From a virus: 31,650 nt of DNA. Shown in pieces: positions 8,057 through 16,011 of the stretch. Positions within the stretch are counted from its first letter, which is position 1. Every line of letters starts with the position of its first letter. The DNA lies in the IMG/VR virus record IMGVR_UViG_3300027736_000156, positions 1-31,650 of that record; one strand, given 5' to 3'. The notes under the pieces are model-generated. The model did no database searches and was not told the origin of the DNA. It was given only the letters and a program-made list of their open reading frames with translations. The position numbers and the translations under genes were made by a program.

Positions 8057-8734
8057 ATGGATCCAATCACTGCATTTGCGATGGCGCAGGCTGCCATAGG
8101 TGCTATCAGGAAAGGTGTAGCCTTTTACAAGGAGGCGAAGCAAGCCGGTAAAGAAGTCATGGATGTTGCCCATGAGGTAGGCGGGCACATAGGCAGATTT
8201 ATGGATGCCGCAGATGTTGTAAAGACAGCGGCAGAAGAACAGAGAAAGATTGTTCCTAAAAAAGGACAGGGTTTAAATTCGAAAGCATTAGATAATGTTC
8301 TTAGAGCCAAACAAGTTCAAATGGCTGAAGAAGAACTGAGAGAGATGTTAGTGTATCAAAGTCCTCCAGAACTTGGTGCTGTGTGGACAGAGTTTGAAGC
8401 AGAGAGAAAGAGACTAAGAGAATTACAAGAAGCACAAGAAGCACAAGAAAAACTTGAAGATGCTAAAAAACTCAAGGCACGCCGTGCTTTGATGAAAAAG
8501 CATAGAGATGCAATCATATATGTTGGTTTAGGATTTCTCTTGTTTTTGTTTTGGTTAGGTTCAATATTTTGGGTAGTTCAAATGAGAAAAGAAGACTATC
8601 CTGAGTATGGCGATAATTTCATACCAAGACTTCAACCAGATTGGAGATTGAAAGAAGTTGCTCAGAGAAGAAAAGAATTAGATGAGAGAGAACGAAAATT
8701 AAAAGAACAATACAGTAGGTCAAGAAATGAATGA
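8057..8734 (+). CDS. single-pass membrane protein with coiled coils
   Basis: 225 residues, SD AAAGAGG ahead of the ATG. A hydrophobic N-terminal helix (ITAFAMAQAAIGAIRKGVAF) is followed by a long helical charged region with QEAQEAQEKLEDAKK coiled coil. One clear transmembrane segment lies at about residues 154-176 (AIIYVGLGFLLFLFWLGSIF), followed by a Pro-rich link and a basic C-terminal coiled coil (RRKELDERERKLKEQ). It directly precedes the lysis block. A lysis-associated or internal virion role is possible; no family is assigned. Confidence 0.65.
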   Translation: MDPITAFAMAQAAIGAIRKGVAFYKEAKQAGKEVMDVAHEVGGHIGRFMDAADVVKTAAEEQRKIVPKKGQGLNSKALDNVLRAKQVQMAEEELREMLVYQSPPELGAVWTEFEAERKRLRELQEAQEAQEKLEDAKKLKARRALMKKHRDAIIYVGLGFLLFLFWLGSIFWVVQMRKEDYPEYGDNFIPRLQPDWRLKEVAQRRKELDERERKLKEQYSRSRNE

Positions 8735-9041
8735 TATAAACGAAGATATGGCAGTTAACAATGTTAGTTCGGGTAACATTGCTGGCGCAGGTGTCGGCTC
8801 ACAAGGTGAACCTGGCATTAAGAAATTTGCTGGTTCTCGTGTATTCAAAGTGCCTACAAAGTTCTTTCTCAATGCAAGAATGATGAAAAGAAAGTATGCA
8901 AAGTATGAAGAGTATGTTGGTGCAGATGAAGTCGGTCAACAGATTCGTGAATACGGCAATTCAAATTATGGTAAACCTATTATTGTACAAGATGAAACTA
9001 CTGGTGCGATGATGTATCTAAGATATGGAAAATCAATATGA
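8727..9041 (+). CDS. small conserved phage protein
   Basis: 104 residues, start inside the previous gene (8-base overlap). The N-terminus MNDINEDMAVNNVSSGNIAGAGVG is Gly/Asn-rich and followed by a domain ending KYVGADEVGQQIREYGNSNYGKPIIVQDETTGAMMYLRYGK. The motif 'EY/AKY-VG-DEVG..IREYGR/NSN..KPIIVQ..TGAM.YLR' is familiar from many tailed phages as a protein of unknown function. No catalytic residues are obvious. Confidence 0.65.
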   Translation: MNDINEDMAVNNVSSGNIAGAGVGSQGEPGIKKFAGSRVFKVPTKFFLNARMMKRKYAKYEEYVGADEVGQQIREYGNSNYGKPIIVQDETTGAMMYLRYGKSI

Positions 9042-9487
9042 TGTGGCTATTAAGTTTTCTACCTGACTGGTGGTTCTATGCTCTGTTGGCTTTAGGTCTA
9101 GCAGGCATATTTGTAAGTTATTTGATGAGTTTCATTCCGTTTGTTTCGATGTATAGAAATCTTATTCAAGCAACATCTATTGTTGCTATTGTCATTGGTA
9201 CATACATGTCGGGTGCTATATCAAATGAAGATAAATGGCAATTGAAAATAAAAGACCTTGAGTTGAAGATATCACAATCAGAAACACAATCTGCTGAACA
9301 AAATGTAAAGATTGTTGAGAAAATTATTGTAAAGAAACAGATAGTTAAAGAAAGAGGCGAAGAAGTAATCAAGTACATCGATAGAGAAGTTGTCAAGTAC
9401 GATACTAAATTCATTCAAGGAGGCGATTGTGAATTGCCTAATGAATTTTTTGATGCGTTGAATCAAGCCGCAGGGGTCGGAAAATGA
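9038..9487 (+). CDS. i-spanin-like inner-membrane lysis protein (Rz-like, two TM)
   Basis: 149 residues, ATGA overlap. Two hydrophobic helices (about 10-35 and 42-60) are followed by a periplasmic coiled coil (KWQLKIKDLELKISQSETQ...). The C-terminus CELPNEFFDALNQAAGVGK resembles the conserved end of Rz-type proteins (C-x-(I/L)-P...(L/H)N-x-AA). The next gene overlaps its stop and encodes a small lipoprotein, the arrangement of phage i-spanin/o-spanin pairs that fuse inner and outer membranes at lysis. Two TM helices instead of one is unusual for Rz. Assignment is by architecture and neighbour. Confidence 0.7.
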   Translation: MMWLLSFLPDWWFYALLALGLAGIFVSYLMSFIPFVSMYRNLIQATSIVAIVIGTYMSGAISNEDKWQLKIKDLELKISQSETQSAEQNVKIVEKIIVKKQIVKERGEEVIKYIDREVVKYDTKFIQGGDCELPNEFFDALNQAAGVGK

Positions 9488-9738
9488 AATACCTTGCATG
9501 TTTATTGCTTACTATATTAGTTGGCTGTTCTACTGATGTTCCTTTGACACGCAAATTTCCTGATGCTCCAGAACTTATGATGGAGAAGTGCCCAAATTTA
9601 GAGATGTTAAATAACACAATGAAAATGTCTGAAGTAACAAAAACCATTTCAGACAACTATGCGAAATATCATGGATGTTCAGATAAAAATGATACATGGA
9701 TTGAATGGTACAACAAACAGAAAAAAACATTCGAATGA
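9484..9738 (+). CDS. o-spanin-like lipoprotein (Rz1-like)
   Basis: 84 residues, ATGA overlap with the i-spanin candidate. The N-terminal signal MKYLACLLLTILVGC ends in a lipobox L-V-G-C with C15 as the lipidated residue. The mature part starts STDVPLTRKFPDAPELMMEKCPNLEML, similar to the KFPD.P.ELM..CP.L segment of phage Rz1-like lipoproteins. It should be anchored in the outer membrane and contact the coiled coil of the preceding protein. Confidence 0.75.
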   Translation: MKYLACLLLTILVGCSTDVPLTRKFPDAPELMMEKCPNLEMLNNTMKMSEVTKTISDNYAKYHGCSDKNDTWIEWYNKQKKTFE

Positions 9739-9899
9739 ATACGGAATCAACAGAAGTTTTTTATAATGAGTATACAAGACTTTTTGAAGCTGAAGAAATT
9801 TCGAAAGAAGAGTACTTAGCTTTACTGGGTGTGTTAGAGACTGACGATGAAGGTTTGAAAAATATTATTGATACGGCGATTTTTGTTAATTCAAAATAA
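9735..9899 (+). CDS. small acidic hypothetical protein
   Basis: 54 residues. The start is set at the ATG overlapping the lipoprotein stop (ATGA); a longer in-frame reading from 9705 would run through the lipoprotein gene without an SD. The product is helical and acidic (NEYTRLFEAEEISKEEYLALLGVL). No family recognised. Its place between the spanins and the holin suggests co-expression with lysis genes. Confidence 0.55.
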   Translation: MNTESTEVFYNEYTRLFEAEEISKEEYLALLGVLETDDEGLKNIIDTAIFVNSK

Positions 9900-9917
9900 C
9901 AATAAGAGGAACAAAAA

Positions 9918-10214
9918 ATGCCAGAAATATCAACAGAAGTTTCCGTTAACGGAAAAGATGAAGATTGGATGACTAAAAAATGGAGACCAGCTATGGGATG
10001 GACTTACATGGCGACATGTATATTTGACTTTATCATTGCACCAATTCTTTGGTCACTAATACAAGTTATAGGATCGGGTAAAGTTGACATGCAATGGCAA
10101 CCAATTACATTGCAAGGCGCTGGATTGTTTCATCTTGCTATGGGTGCTGTTCTTGGTATTGCCGCTTATGGTCGTACAAAAGAAAAGACAACCGCAATGG
10201 AACAAAATAACTAA
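9918..10214 (+). CDS. holin, 3TM superfamily-like
   Basis: 98 residues behind SD AGAGGA. The core KKWRPAMGWTYMATCIFDFIIAPILW...WQPITLQGAGLFHLAMGAVLGIAAYGRTKEK has the W-R-P...G-W-x-Y, 'P-(I/L)-T-L-(Q/E)-G-(A/G)-G-L-F-H-(L/I)-A-M-G-A' and terminal GRTKEK features of the GTA/phage 3TM holin family. Two clear hydrophobic helices are visible (about 30-53 and 69-88). The protein would form the inner-membrane lesion that triggers lysis. It sits between the spanins and an XhlA-like protein. Confidence 0.8.
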   Translation: MPEISTEVSVNGKDEDWMTKKWRPAMGWTYMATCIFDFIIAPILWSLIQVIGSGKVDMQWQPITLQGAGLFHLAMGAVLGIAAYGRTKEKTTAMEQNN

Positions 10215-10233
10215 CAACTAGGGAATAAAGAAA

Positions 10234-10545
10234 ATGGCAACCACCGTTGAACGAATTGGTATCGTAGAGACCAAAGTAGAAAATCTTAATGAAAAGATGG
10301 ATGACTTGAAGGTTGATGTGAAAGAGATGCATGATTGCCTTGATAAGACAAGAGAAGGCTTGACAGAGAAGTTGGAAGAGATGTATACTGCATCATGTAC
10401 ACAACATACTCAATTGGCTAAAGAGATATCATACTTGAAAAATCAAAGAGATAAGTGGATATGGACATTCGCTGGCATAGTTGCCGCTGGCGGATTCGTA
10501 TCAGGGCATGCCGAAACGATACTAAAAATTATCGGTGGAAATTAA
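10234..10545 (+). CDS. XhlA-like coiled-coil tail-anchored membrane protein
   Basis: 103 residues. Residues about 1-75 are heptad-like (VERIGIVETKVENLNEKMDDLKVDVKEMH...), then one hydrophobic helix (WIWTFAGIVAAGGFVSGHA) and a short tail. This is the layout of haemolysin XhlA-type proteins that accompany phage holins. It ends the lysis block; no endolysin is present in this window. The intergenic region after it carries a strong promoter. Confidence 0.6.
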   Translation: MATTVERIGIVETKVENLNEKMDDLKVDVKEMHDCLDKTREGLTEKLEEMYTASCTQHTQLAKEISYLKNQRDKWIWTFAGIVAAGGFVSGHAETILKIIGGN

Positions 10546-10552
10546 AAAGTAG

Positions 10553-10581
10553 TTGACAAACCTCATAGTCTCATGTATAAT
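10553..10581 (+). promoter_or_regulatory. consensus sigma70 promoter of the primase-nrd operon
   Basis: TTGACA at 10553-10558 and TATAAT at 10576-10581 with an exact 17-bp spacer, a perfect consensus on both boxes. Transcription should start about 10587-10590, directly before the ATG at 10591, so the mRNA would be leaderless or nearly so. The -10 box lies in the loop of a perfect palindrome, described separately. Confidence 0.85.
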
Positions 10582-10595
10582 TATGAGACTATGAG
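10562..10595 (+). promoter_or_regulatory. perfect 13-bp palindrome over the -10 box (operator candidate)
   Basis: CTCATAGTCTCAT (10562-10574) and ATGAGACTATGAG (10583-10595) are exact inverted repeats separated by 8 bases that contain TATAAT. The right arm also contains the primase ATG (10591). As DNA this looks like a dimeric repressor site that would block polymerase. In RNA read through from the lysis genes it would form a hairpin hiding the start codon, whereas a transcript starting at the promoter would lack the left arm. Confidence 0.7.
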
Positions 10596-11622
10596 CCTAT
10601 ACATTGACCTTAAATACACAACCCAAATAGCACATCGATTTGAGAAATTCTCTCGAAAAAATGATTACCTATTTAATGTTCGTTGCCCCATCTGCGGCGA
10701 CTCAAAGAAAAACTTATCAAAGATGCGAGGGTTCATCTTTCGCAAAGAAAATGATTTGTTTTACAAATGCCACAACTGTGGACAGGGACTAAGCCTTGGT
10801 AATCTTATCAAATATCTCGACCCAAACCTATATAAGGAATACATTCTTGAGAGATACAAGAGTGGCGAAAGTGGTCAATCCAACTTCAAAAAGCCCTCAT
10901 TCAACATTCCATCACCAAGATTCGGAAAAGTCGAAAAAGCAAAAATATTCGAACACGCCGAATGGCTCAGCAAACTCCCGAGTGGACATTTTTGTCTAGT
11001 ATACTGTACAAATAGAGGCTTTTTGTCTAGAATAGCAGACAAATTACTCTTCACAAGTAACTACAGACAATTCATTGATGCACTTGTTCCAAATCACGAA
11101 AAAAAACTAATTGATGATGCAAGGCTTGTTATACCATTTTACGATGAGTATAATAACCTTATAGCGGTCTCTGGTCGTGCGCTAGAAACTTCCGATAAAA
11201 CACTCAGATATATAACTGTTCGAACAACGGACAGTACTGATAAATTGATTTACGGAATGGACACTGTAGACAAAACTAAACCCATCTATGTTGTAGAAGG
11301 TCCAATCGATTCATTTTTCATCGATAATGCTGTGGCCGCAGGTGATGCTAATCTGACTGCTGTTGCAGACAAATTAGGTATTGTCAATACAGTTCTGATA
11401 TATGACAATGAACCTCGCAATAAAGAGATTGTCAATATGGTCGAGAGGGCTGTAAAAAATAACTACAGAGTTGTCATTTGGCCAAATAATGTTGAAGGTA
11501 AAGACATAAATGAGATGATAATGAACGGAATGACAGAAAGTGAAATTAAAGAAATCATAGATACTAATACATTCTCTGGTCTAAGAGCATTAACAGAATT
11601 TACATACTGGAAGAAATTATGA
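10591..11622 (+). CDS. T4 gp61-type DNA primase (DnaG-like)
   Basis: 343 residues from the ATG at 10591. The upstream in-frame ATG at 10573 lies inside the -10 promoter region and is unlikely, and MSLYID is the usual opening of this family. Residues 32-63 form a zinc finger (CPICGDS...CHNCG; Cys 32, 35, 60, 63). Residues about 225-300 form a TOPRIM domain with VVEGPIDS and YDNEPRNK supplying the acidic residues. It makes RNA primers for lagging-strand synthesis together with a replicative helicase, which is not in the window. First gene of the replication/nucleotide operon. Confidence 0.85.
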   Translation: MSLYIDLKYTTQIAHRFEKFSRKNDYLFNVRCPICGDSKKNLSKMRGFIFRKENDLFYKCHNCGQGLSLGNLIKYLDPNLYKEYILERYKSGESGQSNFKKPSFNIPSPRFGKVEKAKIFEHAEWLSKLPSGHFCLVYCTNRGFLSRIADKLLFTSNYRQFIDALVPNHEKKLIDDARLVIPFYDEYNNLIAVSGRALETSDKTLRYITVRTTDSTDKLIYGMDTVDKTKPIYVVEGPIDSFFIDNAVAAGDANLTAVADKLGIVNTVLIYDNEPRNKEIVNMVERAVKNNYRVVIWPNNVEGKDINEMIMNGMTESEIKEIIDTNTFSGLRALTEFTYWKKL

Positions 11623-12290
11623 GAGTTAAATTGATAGGAATGACAGCCGGAATAGACGGACATGGTAGCGCAGAAGATTTGATTGTTTATATGGCTAGAG
11701 TTTCTAATCCAAGCAATCAACAAAGCACAACAGGTAAAGATAAACTCATTGGTTATTTAATTCGTAATGAACACTGGTCGCCATTTGAAATGGTGTCAGT
11801 CGTGATAGAAATAAATACTACACGAGATATAGCAAGACAGATTTTAAGACACCGTTCTTTTTCGTTTCAAGAATTTTCACAAAGATATGCTGACCCAACA
11901 ACTGAATTGACTTTTGGTTTAAGGACAGCTAGAAAGCAAGACCCAAAGAATCGTCAAAACAGTATTGAGTTAGATGGCACATTGGGTAATGCATTGTTAG
12001 GTGATGAATGGATTCAGAAACAACAAGAATTGATTGCTCATTCACTAGAAACATATCAATGGGCTATTGAAAAAGGTATTGCTAAAGAACAGGCGAGAGC
12101 AGTTCTTCCTGAAGGTAACACACACTCAAAAATGTACATGAACGGCACTCTTCGTTCATGGATTCACTATTGTCAATTAAGAATGTCTAACGGCACTCAA
12201 AAAGAACATGCAGAAATTGCAAGTGCTTGTTGGGACATTATTGGTCAGAATTTCCCTAATGTTGTAAAAGCATTAGATAGCAGTAATTAA
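11619..12290 (+). CDS. thyX: FAD-dependent thymidylate synthase ThyX
   Basis: 223 residues, ATGA overlap with the primase. The ThyX signature RHRxxSxxxxSxRY is present as RHRSFSFQEFSQRY (residues 77-90), and the C-terminal LPEGNTHSKMYMNGTLRSWIHYCQLR region provides the conserved Arg/Asn substrate contacts. It methylates dUMP to dTMP using methylenetetrahydrofolate and FAD. T4 itself uses a ThyA-type enzyme; ThyX is common in marine T4-like phages. It is transcribed with the ribonucleotide reductase genes. Confidence 0.93.
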   Translation: MRVKLIGMTAGIDGHGSAEDLIVYMARVSNPSNQQSTTGKDKLIGYLIRNEHWSPFEMVSVVIEINTTRDIARQILRHRSFSFQEFSQRYADPTTELTFGLRTARKQDPKNRQNSIELDGTLGNALLGDEWIQKQQELIAHSLETYQWAIEKGIAKEQARAVLPEGNTHSKMYMNGTLRSWIHYCQLRMSNGTQKEHAEIASACWDIIGQNFPNVVKALDSSN

Positions 12291-12307
12291 TTAAAATTGG
12301 AGTTAAG

Positions 12308-14131
12308 ATGGTAGACACCGTTAATGGTATTGTAGTAGATTTTTCCCGTGACAATTTGTTTGATGAGTTAGGTTTAAAAAGATTAAAAGAATCATACATG
12401 CGAGAAGAAGAAAACTCTCCGCAAGAAAGGTTTGCATATGTATCAAAGGCGTTTGGCTCTAACGAACTTCATTCCCAGAGACTCTATGAGTATAGCAGTA
12501 AGCATTGGTTGTCTTATTCTACTCCCATTCTTAGCTTTGGGCGTTCTAAGCGTGGCCTTCCTATTTCATGTTTCTTACCTTATCTTCACGATTCTGCCGA
12601 AGGTTTGGTTGACTGTTTGGCGGAAGTTAACTGGCTATCGATGCTAGGTGGTGGAGTAGGAATTGGCGTTGGAATCCGTAGTACTGACGATAAGTCTGTT
12701 GGTGTTATGCCTCACCTTAGGACTTATGATGCGTCAAGCCTCGCCTACCGCCAAGGCCGTACACGCCGTGGTTCTTATGCCGCTTATCTTGATATTTCTC
12801 ATCCAGACATTCTTATCTTTCTTGAAATGAGAAAGCCTACAGGCGACCAGAACATGCGTTGCTTGAATCTACATCATGGTATCAACATCACAGATGACTT
12901 CATGCGTATCATTGAACAATGTATGCTTGACCCTGAGTTCGATGATACATGGGAACTAAAAGACCCACACAATAATGAAGTGAGAGATACGATACCTGCA
13001 AGAGAATTGTGGCAGAGAATTCTTGAGATGCGTATGATGACAGGTGAACCATATCTACACTTCATCGACACAAGCAATCGCATGATGCCAGAGTTTCAAA
13101 AGAAACTAGGTCTATCAATCAAACAATCAAATCTATGTTCTGAAATTATTTTACCAACAGACAAAGACCGCACTGCTGTTTGTTGCTTGTCTTCTGTTAA
13201 CTTGGAGTACTATGATGAATGGAAATCAGATAAATTATTTTTGCAAGATATGGCGGAAATGCTCGACAATGTTCTTCAGTATTTTATTGATAATGCTCCT
13301 GAGCCTGTTGCCAGAGCAAAGTACTCTGCTATGCGTGAGCGTAGTATTGGTATTGGTGCATTGGGCTTTCATGCTTATCTACAGAGAAATGGTTTCCCAT
13401 GGGAATCAGCACAAGCGGTTGGAAGAAACAAACAAATCTTTCAACACATCAGGAGTAAACTAGATGAAGCAAATCTTCAATTGGGTTCTGAACGGGGCGA
13501 AGCACCTGACGCCGTGGGTACTGGGAAGCGTTTTAGTCATATGCTCGCCATTGCTCCTAATGCTTCAAGTTCTATTATTATGGGTAATACTTCTCCTTCC
13601 ATTGAACCATATAGAGCGAATGCTTACAGACAAGACACCTTGAGTGGTGCATCATTGAATAAGAATAAATGGTTAGATAAAGTTATTATGAAACATCTCG
13701 ACCCTGAGGGTGGCGTCACACTAACACCTAAAGGTGAACAAGAATATGCAGACATTTGGTCATCTATCATTGCTAACGATGGTTCATGCCAACATTTAGA
13801 ATGGATGGATGATTGGACAAAAGATGTATTCAAAACAGGTATGGAGATTGACCAACGATGGGTTATTCAACATGCGGCTGATAGACAAGAATTCATTGAC
13901 CAAGCACAATCACTGAATGTATTCTTCAGACCTGATGTGAATGTGAAGTATCTTCATGCAGTACACTTTCAAGCATGGAAACAAGGACTGAAGACAATGT
14001 ACTACTGCCGCTCTGAGAAATTAGCTAAAGCAGATAAAGTATCAAAAAGAATTGAAAGAAATGTAATTGAAGAAATTGATATGAAGGCACTCGCTTCAAC
14101 TGAAGAAGTTTGTTTAGCTTGCGAGGGCTAA
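12308..14131 (+). CDS. nrdA: ribonucleotide reductase class Ia large subunit NrdA, no ATP cone
   Basis: 607 residues, clearly shorter than E. coli NrdA (761). It begins in the catalytic barrel, so the N-terminal ATP-cone that mediates dATP inhibition is absent. Catalytic cysteines are visible: C88 in PISCFLP, C277 in NLCSEI, and C292/C293 in AVCCLSSVN. The C-terminal redox pair is C602/C605 (CLACEG). LGGGVGIGVGIRS supplies the substrate loop. It reduces ribonucleotides to deoxyribonucleotides with NrdB. GGAG stands 5-6 bases before the ATG. Followed without gap by the amidotransferase-like gene. Confidence 0.93.
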   Translation: MVDTVNGIVVDFSRDNLFDELGLKRLKESYMREEENSPQERFAYVSKAFGSNELHSQRLYEYSSKHWLSYSTPILSFGRSKRGLPISCFLPYLHDSAEGLVDCLAEVNWLSMLGGGVGIGVGIRSTDDKSVGVMPHLRTYDASSLAYRQGRTRRGSYAAYLDISHPDILIFLEMRKPTGDQNMRCLNLHHGINITDDFMRIIEQCMLDPEFDDTWELKDPHNNEVRDTIPARELWQRILEMRMMTGEPYLHFIDTSNRMMPEFQKKLGLSIKQSNLCSEIILPTDKDRTAVCCLSSVNLEYYDEWKSDKLFLQDMAEMLDNVLQYFIDNAPEPVARAKYSAMRERSIGIGALGFHAYLQRNGFPWESAQAVGRNKQIFQHIRSKLDEANLQLGSERGEAPDAVGTGKRFSHMLAIAPNASSSIIMGNTSPSIEPYRANAYRQDTLSGASLNKNKWLDKVIMKHLDPEGGVTLTPKGEQEYADIWSSIIANDGSCQHLEWMDDWTKDVFKTGMEIDQRWVIQHAADRQEFIDQAQSLNVFFRPDVNVKYLHAVHFQAWKQGLKTMYYCRSEKLAKADKVSKRIERNVIEEIDMKALASTEEVCLACEG

Positions 14132-14779
14132 ATGAAACCTACTATAGCGTTGTTTGTATGTGATCCGAAGTGTTCAGTACAATCATCTAATGGTGTAATG
14201 AAAGCACTATCGGGAAGCTATGACTTCAAATTATTTTCAAAGAATGAAGTTGAAGAAGGTTTCTTTGATGATGTTGATATGGTTGCATTTCCAGGTGGTA
14301 TCGGTGATTCAGATTCATATGATAACATACTGAAAAACAACAAAGATGTTGTAGTCAATTTTGTAGCAAGAGGTGGTAAGTATCTTGGCATCTGCATGGG
14401 TGCATATTGGGCAGGTAAAGATTACTTCAACATACTTGACAAAGTAGATGCGGTACAGTATATTAAGAGACCTGGTACTTGCACAAGAAGACCACATGCA
14501 AAAAATATGCGTGTTATGTGGAGAAATCAACCATATGACATGTTCTTCTATGATGGCTGTGCTTTAGTTGGTGATGAAAACTCACCATATGAAACCATAG
14601 CAACATATAGCAATGGTGACAACATGGCCATTATTCAAAATCGTATAGGGTTAATTGGTTGTCATCCAGAGAGTGGACAGTTTTGGTATGATAGTTATAG
14701 TTGGATGAAGGGTAAGTATCATAATGGAACTCAACACACACTATTATTAGATTTTGTAAACGAATTAATGGAGAGATAA
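14132..14779 (+). CDS. class I glutamine amidotransferase-like protein (biotin-ligase N-domain type)
   Basis: 215 residues, starting on the base after the nrdA stop. The nucleophile elbow GGKYLGICMGAYWAG has C88, and GCHPESGQFW supplies H178 and E180, so the full Cys-His-Glu triad of class I amidotransferase-like folds appears present. The G-x-C-x-G-A-Y-W/L pattern matches the BPL_N group (the amidotransferase-like N-domain of biotin protein ligases) better than CTP synthase or GMP synthase. No synthetase partner is fused or adjacent. Its location between nrdA and thioredoxin suggests a nucleotide- or redox-linked role; the substrate is unknown. Confidence 0.7.
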   Translation: MKPTIALFVCDPKCSVQSSNGVMKALSGSYDFKLFSKNEVEEGFFDDVDMVAFPGGIGDSDSYDNILKNNKDVVVNFVARGGKYLGICMGAYWAGKDYFNILDKVDAVQYIKRPGTCTRRPHAKNMRVMWRNQPYDMFFYDGCALVGDENSPYETIATYSNGDNMAIIQNRIGLIGCHPESGQFWYDSYSWMKGKYHNGTQHTLLLDFVNELMER

Positions 14780-15022
14780 ATGAAAAGAATTTTAAGATTT
14801 ACTGCATCATGGTGTGGACCATGCAAAGCATTGTCAATGAATTTAGAAAGTGCAAATATTGAAATGCCTATTGAAGTTGTTGATATTGATGTGCATGATG
14901 ATTTGGCAAGAGAATATGGTATTCGCAGTGTGCCTACATTAGTGATGCTTGATGAAAATATTGAAGTAAAGAGAATAGTTGGTTCGAAGACAGTAAAAGA
15001 ATTACAAGAGTGGGCGCAATGA
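14780..15022 (+). CDS. thioredoxin
   Basis: 80 residues, adjoining the previous stop. Active site WCGPC at residues 11-15 and the cis-proline SVPTL near 53 define a thioredoxin fold, shorter than E. coli TrxA (109). Between nrdA and nrdB it most likely serves as the electron donor that re-reduces the NrdA C-terminal CxxC pair, in place of the glutaredoxin (NrdC) of T4. Confidence 0.9.
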   Translation: MKRILRFTASWCGPCKALSMNLESANIEMPIEVVDIDVHDDLAREYGIRSVPTLVMLDENIEVKRIVGSKTVKELQEWAQ

Positions 15023-16005
15023 GCAAAAGAAAAAGTAATCTATCAGAAGAGAGAACAAGTTTTAAACCTTTCAACTATCCATGGGCATATGATGCATGGT
15101 TAAAGCATGAGCAATCACATTGGTTACATACAGAAGTGCCAATGGCAGAAGATGTTAAAGATTGGAAGAATAAGTTATCAAAAGAAGAGAAACAGTTTTT
15201 AACACACATCTTCAGATTCTTTACGCAAGGTGACATTGATGTTGCTGGTGGTTATGTGACAAATTATCTACCATACTTTCCACAACCAGAAGTTCGTATG
15301 ATGTTGTTAGGTTTTGCGGCCCGTGAAGCATTGCACATTGCCGCATATTCACATTTGATTGAGACACTCGGTTTACCAGAAACAACATACAATCAGTTTC
15401 TTGAGTATGAGGCAATGAGAGCCAAGCATGATTATGTCATGGACTTATCTGCACAGAATACAACTAAAGAGAACACTGCAACCCATATCGCCGTGTTCAG
15501 TGCTTTCACTGAAGGGATGCAGTTGTTCTCATCTTTTATCATGCTGTTGAATTTTCCAAGAACGGGTAAGATGAAAGGTATGGGTCAAATCGTTACATGG
15601 TCTATTGTTGATGAAACACTACATGCCGAGAACATGATTAAATTATTCCGTACATACATAGAAGAGAACAAAGAGATATGGAACGATGGCCTCAAAGGGC
15701 GTATCTATTCTATTGCAGAAAGAATGGTTGAGTTAGAAGATAAGTTTATTGACCTTGCTTTTTCTATGGGTGCTATGGAAGGTCTTTCTAGTGAAGATGT
15801 TAAGAAGTATATCCGTTATATTGCTGACAGACGATTGATATCTCTCGGTCTTAAAGGCATTTTTAAAGTAAAAAGAAATCCACTACCATGGGTTGAGGAG
15901 ATGATTAATGCACCTATTCACGGAAACTTCTTTGAGAATAGAGTGACTGACTATGCTAAAGGTGCTTTGTCTGGTAGTTGGGGAGAAGATGTTTGGGCAA
16001 AATAA
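15019..16005 (+). CDS. nrdB: ribonucleotide reductase class Ia small subunit NrdB
   Basis: 328 residues from the ATG overlapping the thioredoxin stop (ATGA); a GTG nine bases upstream is in frame but lacks support. All diiron ligands occur at E. coli spacing: D72, E103, H106, E165, E199, H202. The radical tyrosine is Y110, four residues after H106 as in Y122 of E. coli. It should therefore be an active tyrosyl-radical, iron-dependent class Ia subunit that pairs with the NrdA encoded upstream. Confidence 0.93.
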   Translation: MSKRKSNLSEERTSFKPFNYPWAYDAWLKHEQSHWLHTEVPMAEDVKDWKNKLSKEEKQFLTHIFRFFTQGDIDVAGGYVTNYLPYFPQPEVRMMLLGFAAREALHIAAYSHLIETLGLPETTYNQFLEYEAMRAKHDYVMDLSAQNTTKENTATHIAVFSAFTEGMQLFSSFIMLLNFPRTGKMKGMGQIVTWSIVDETLHAENMIKLFRTYIEENKEIWNDGLKGRIYSIAERMVELEDKFIDLAFSMGAMEGLSSEDVKKYIRYIADRRLISLGLKGIFKVKRNPLPWVEEMINAPIHGNFFENRVTDYAKGALSGSWGEDVWAK

Positions 16006-16011
16006 AAACAA

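Noticed and set aside
10573-10590. Upstream ATG for primase at 10573
   Set aside because: It lies inside the promoter -10 region, so a transcript from that promoter would not contain it, and the family normally starts MSLYID.
14436-14464. TTGACA-17-TATATT inside the amidotransferase-like gene
   Set aside because: Good match but wholly coding and mid-gene; could be chance in AT-rich DNA. Left out as a feature without expression data.
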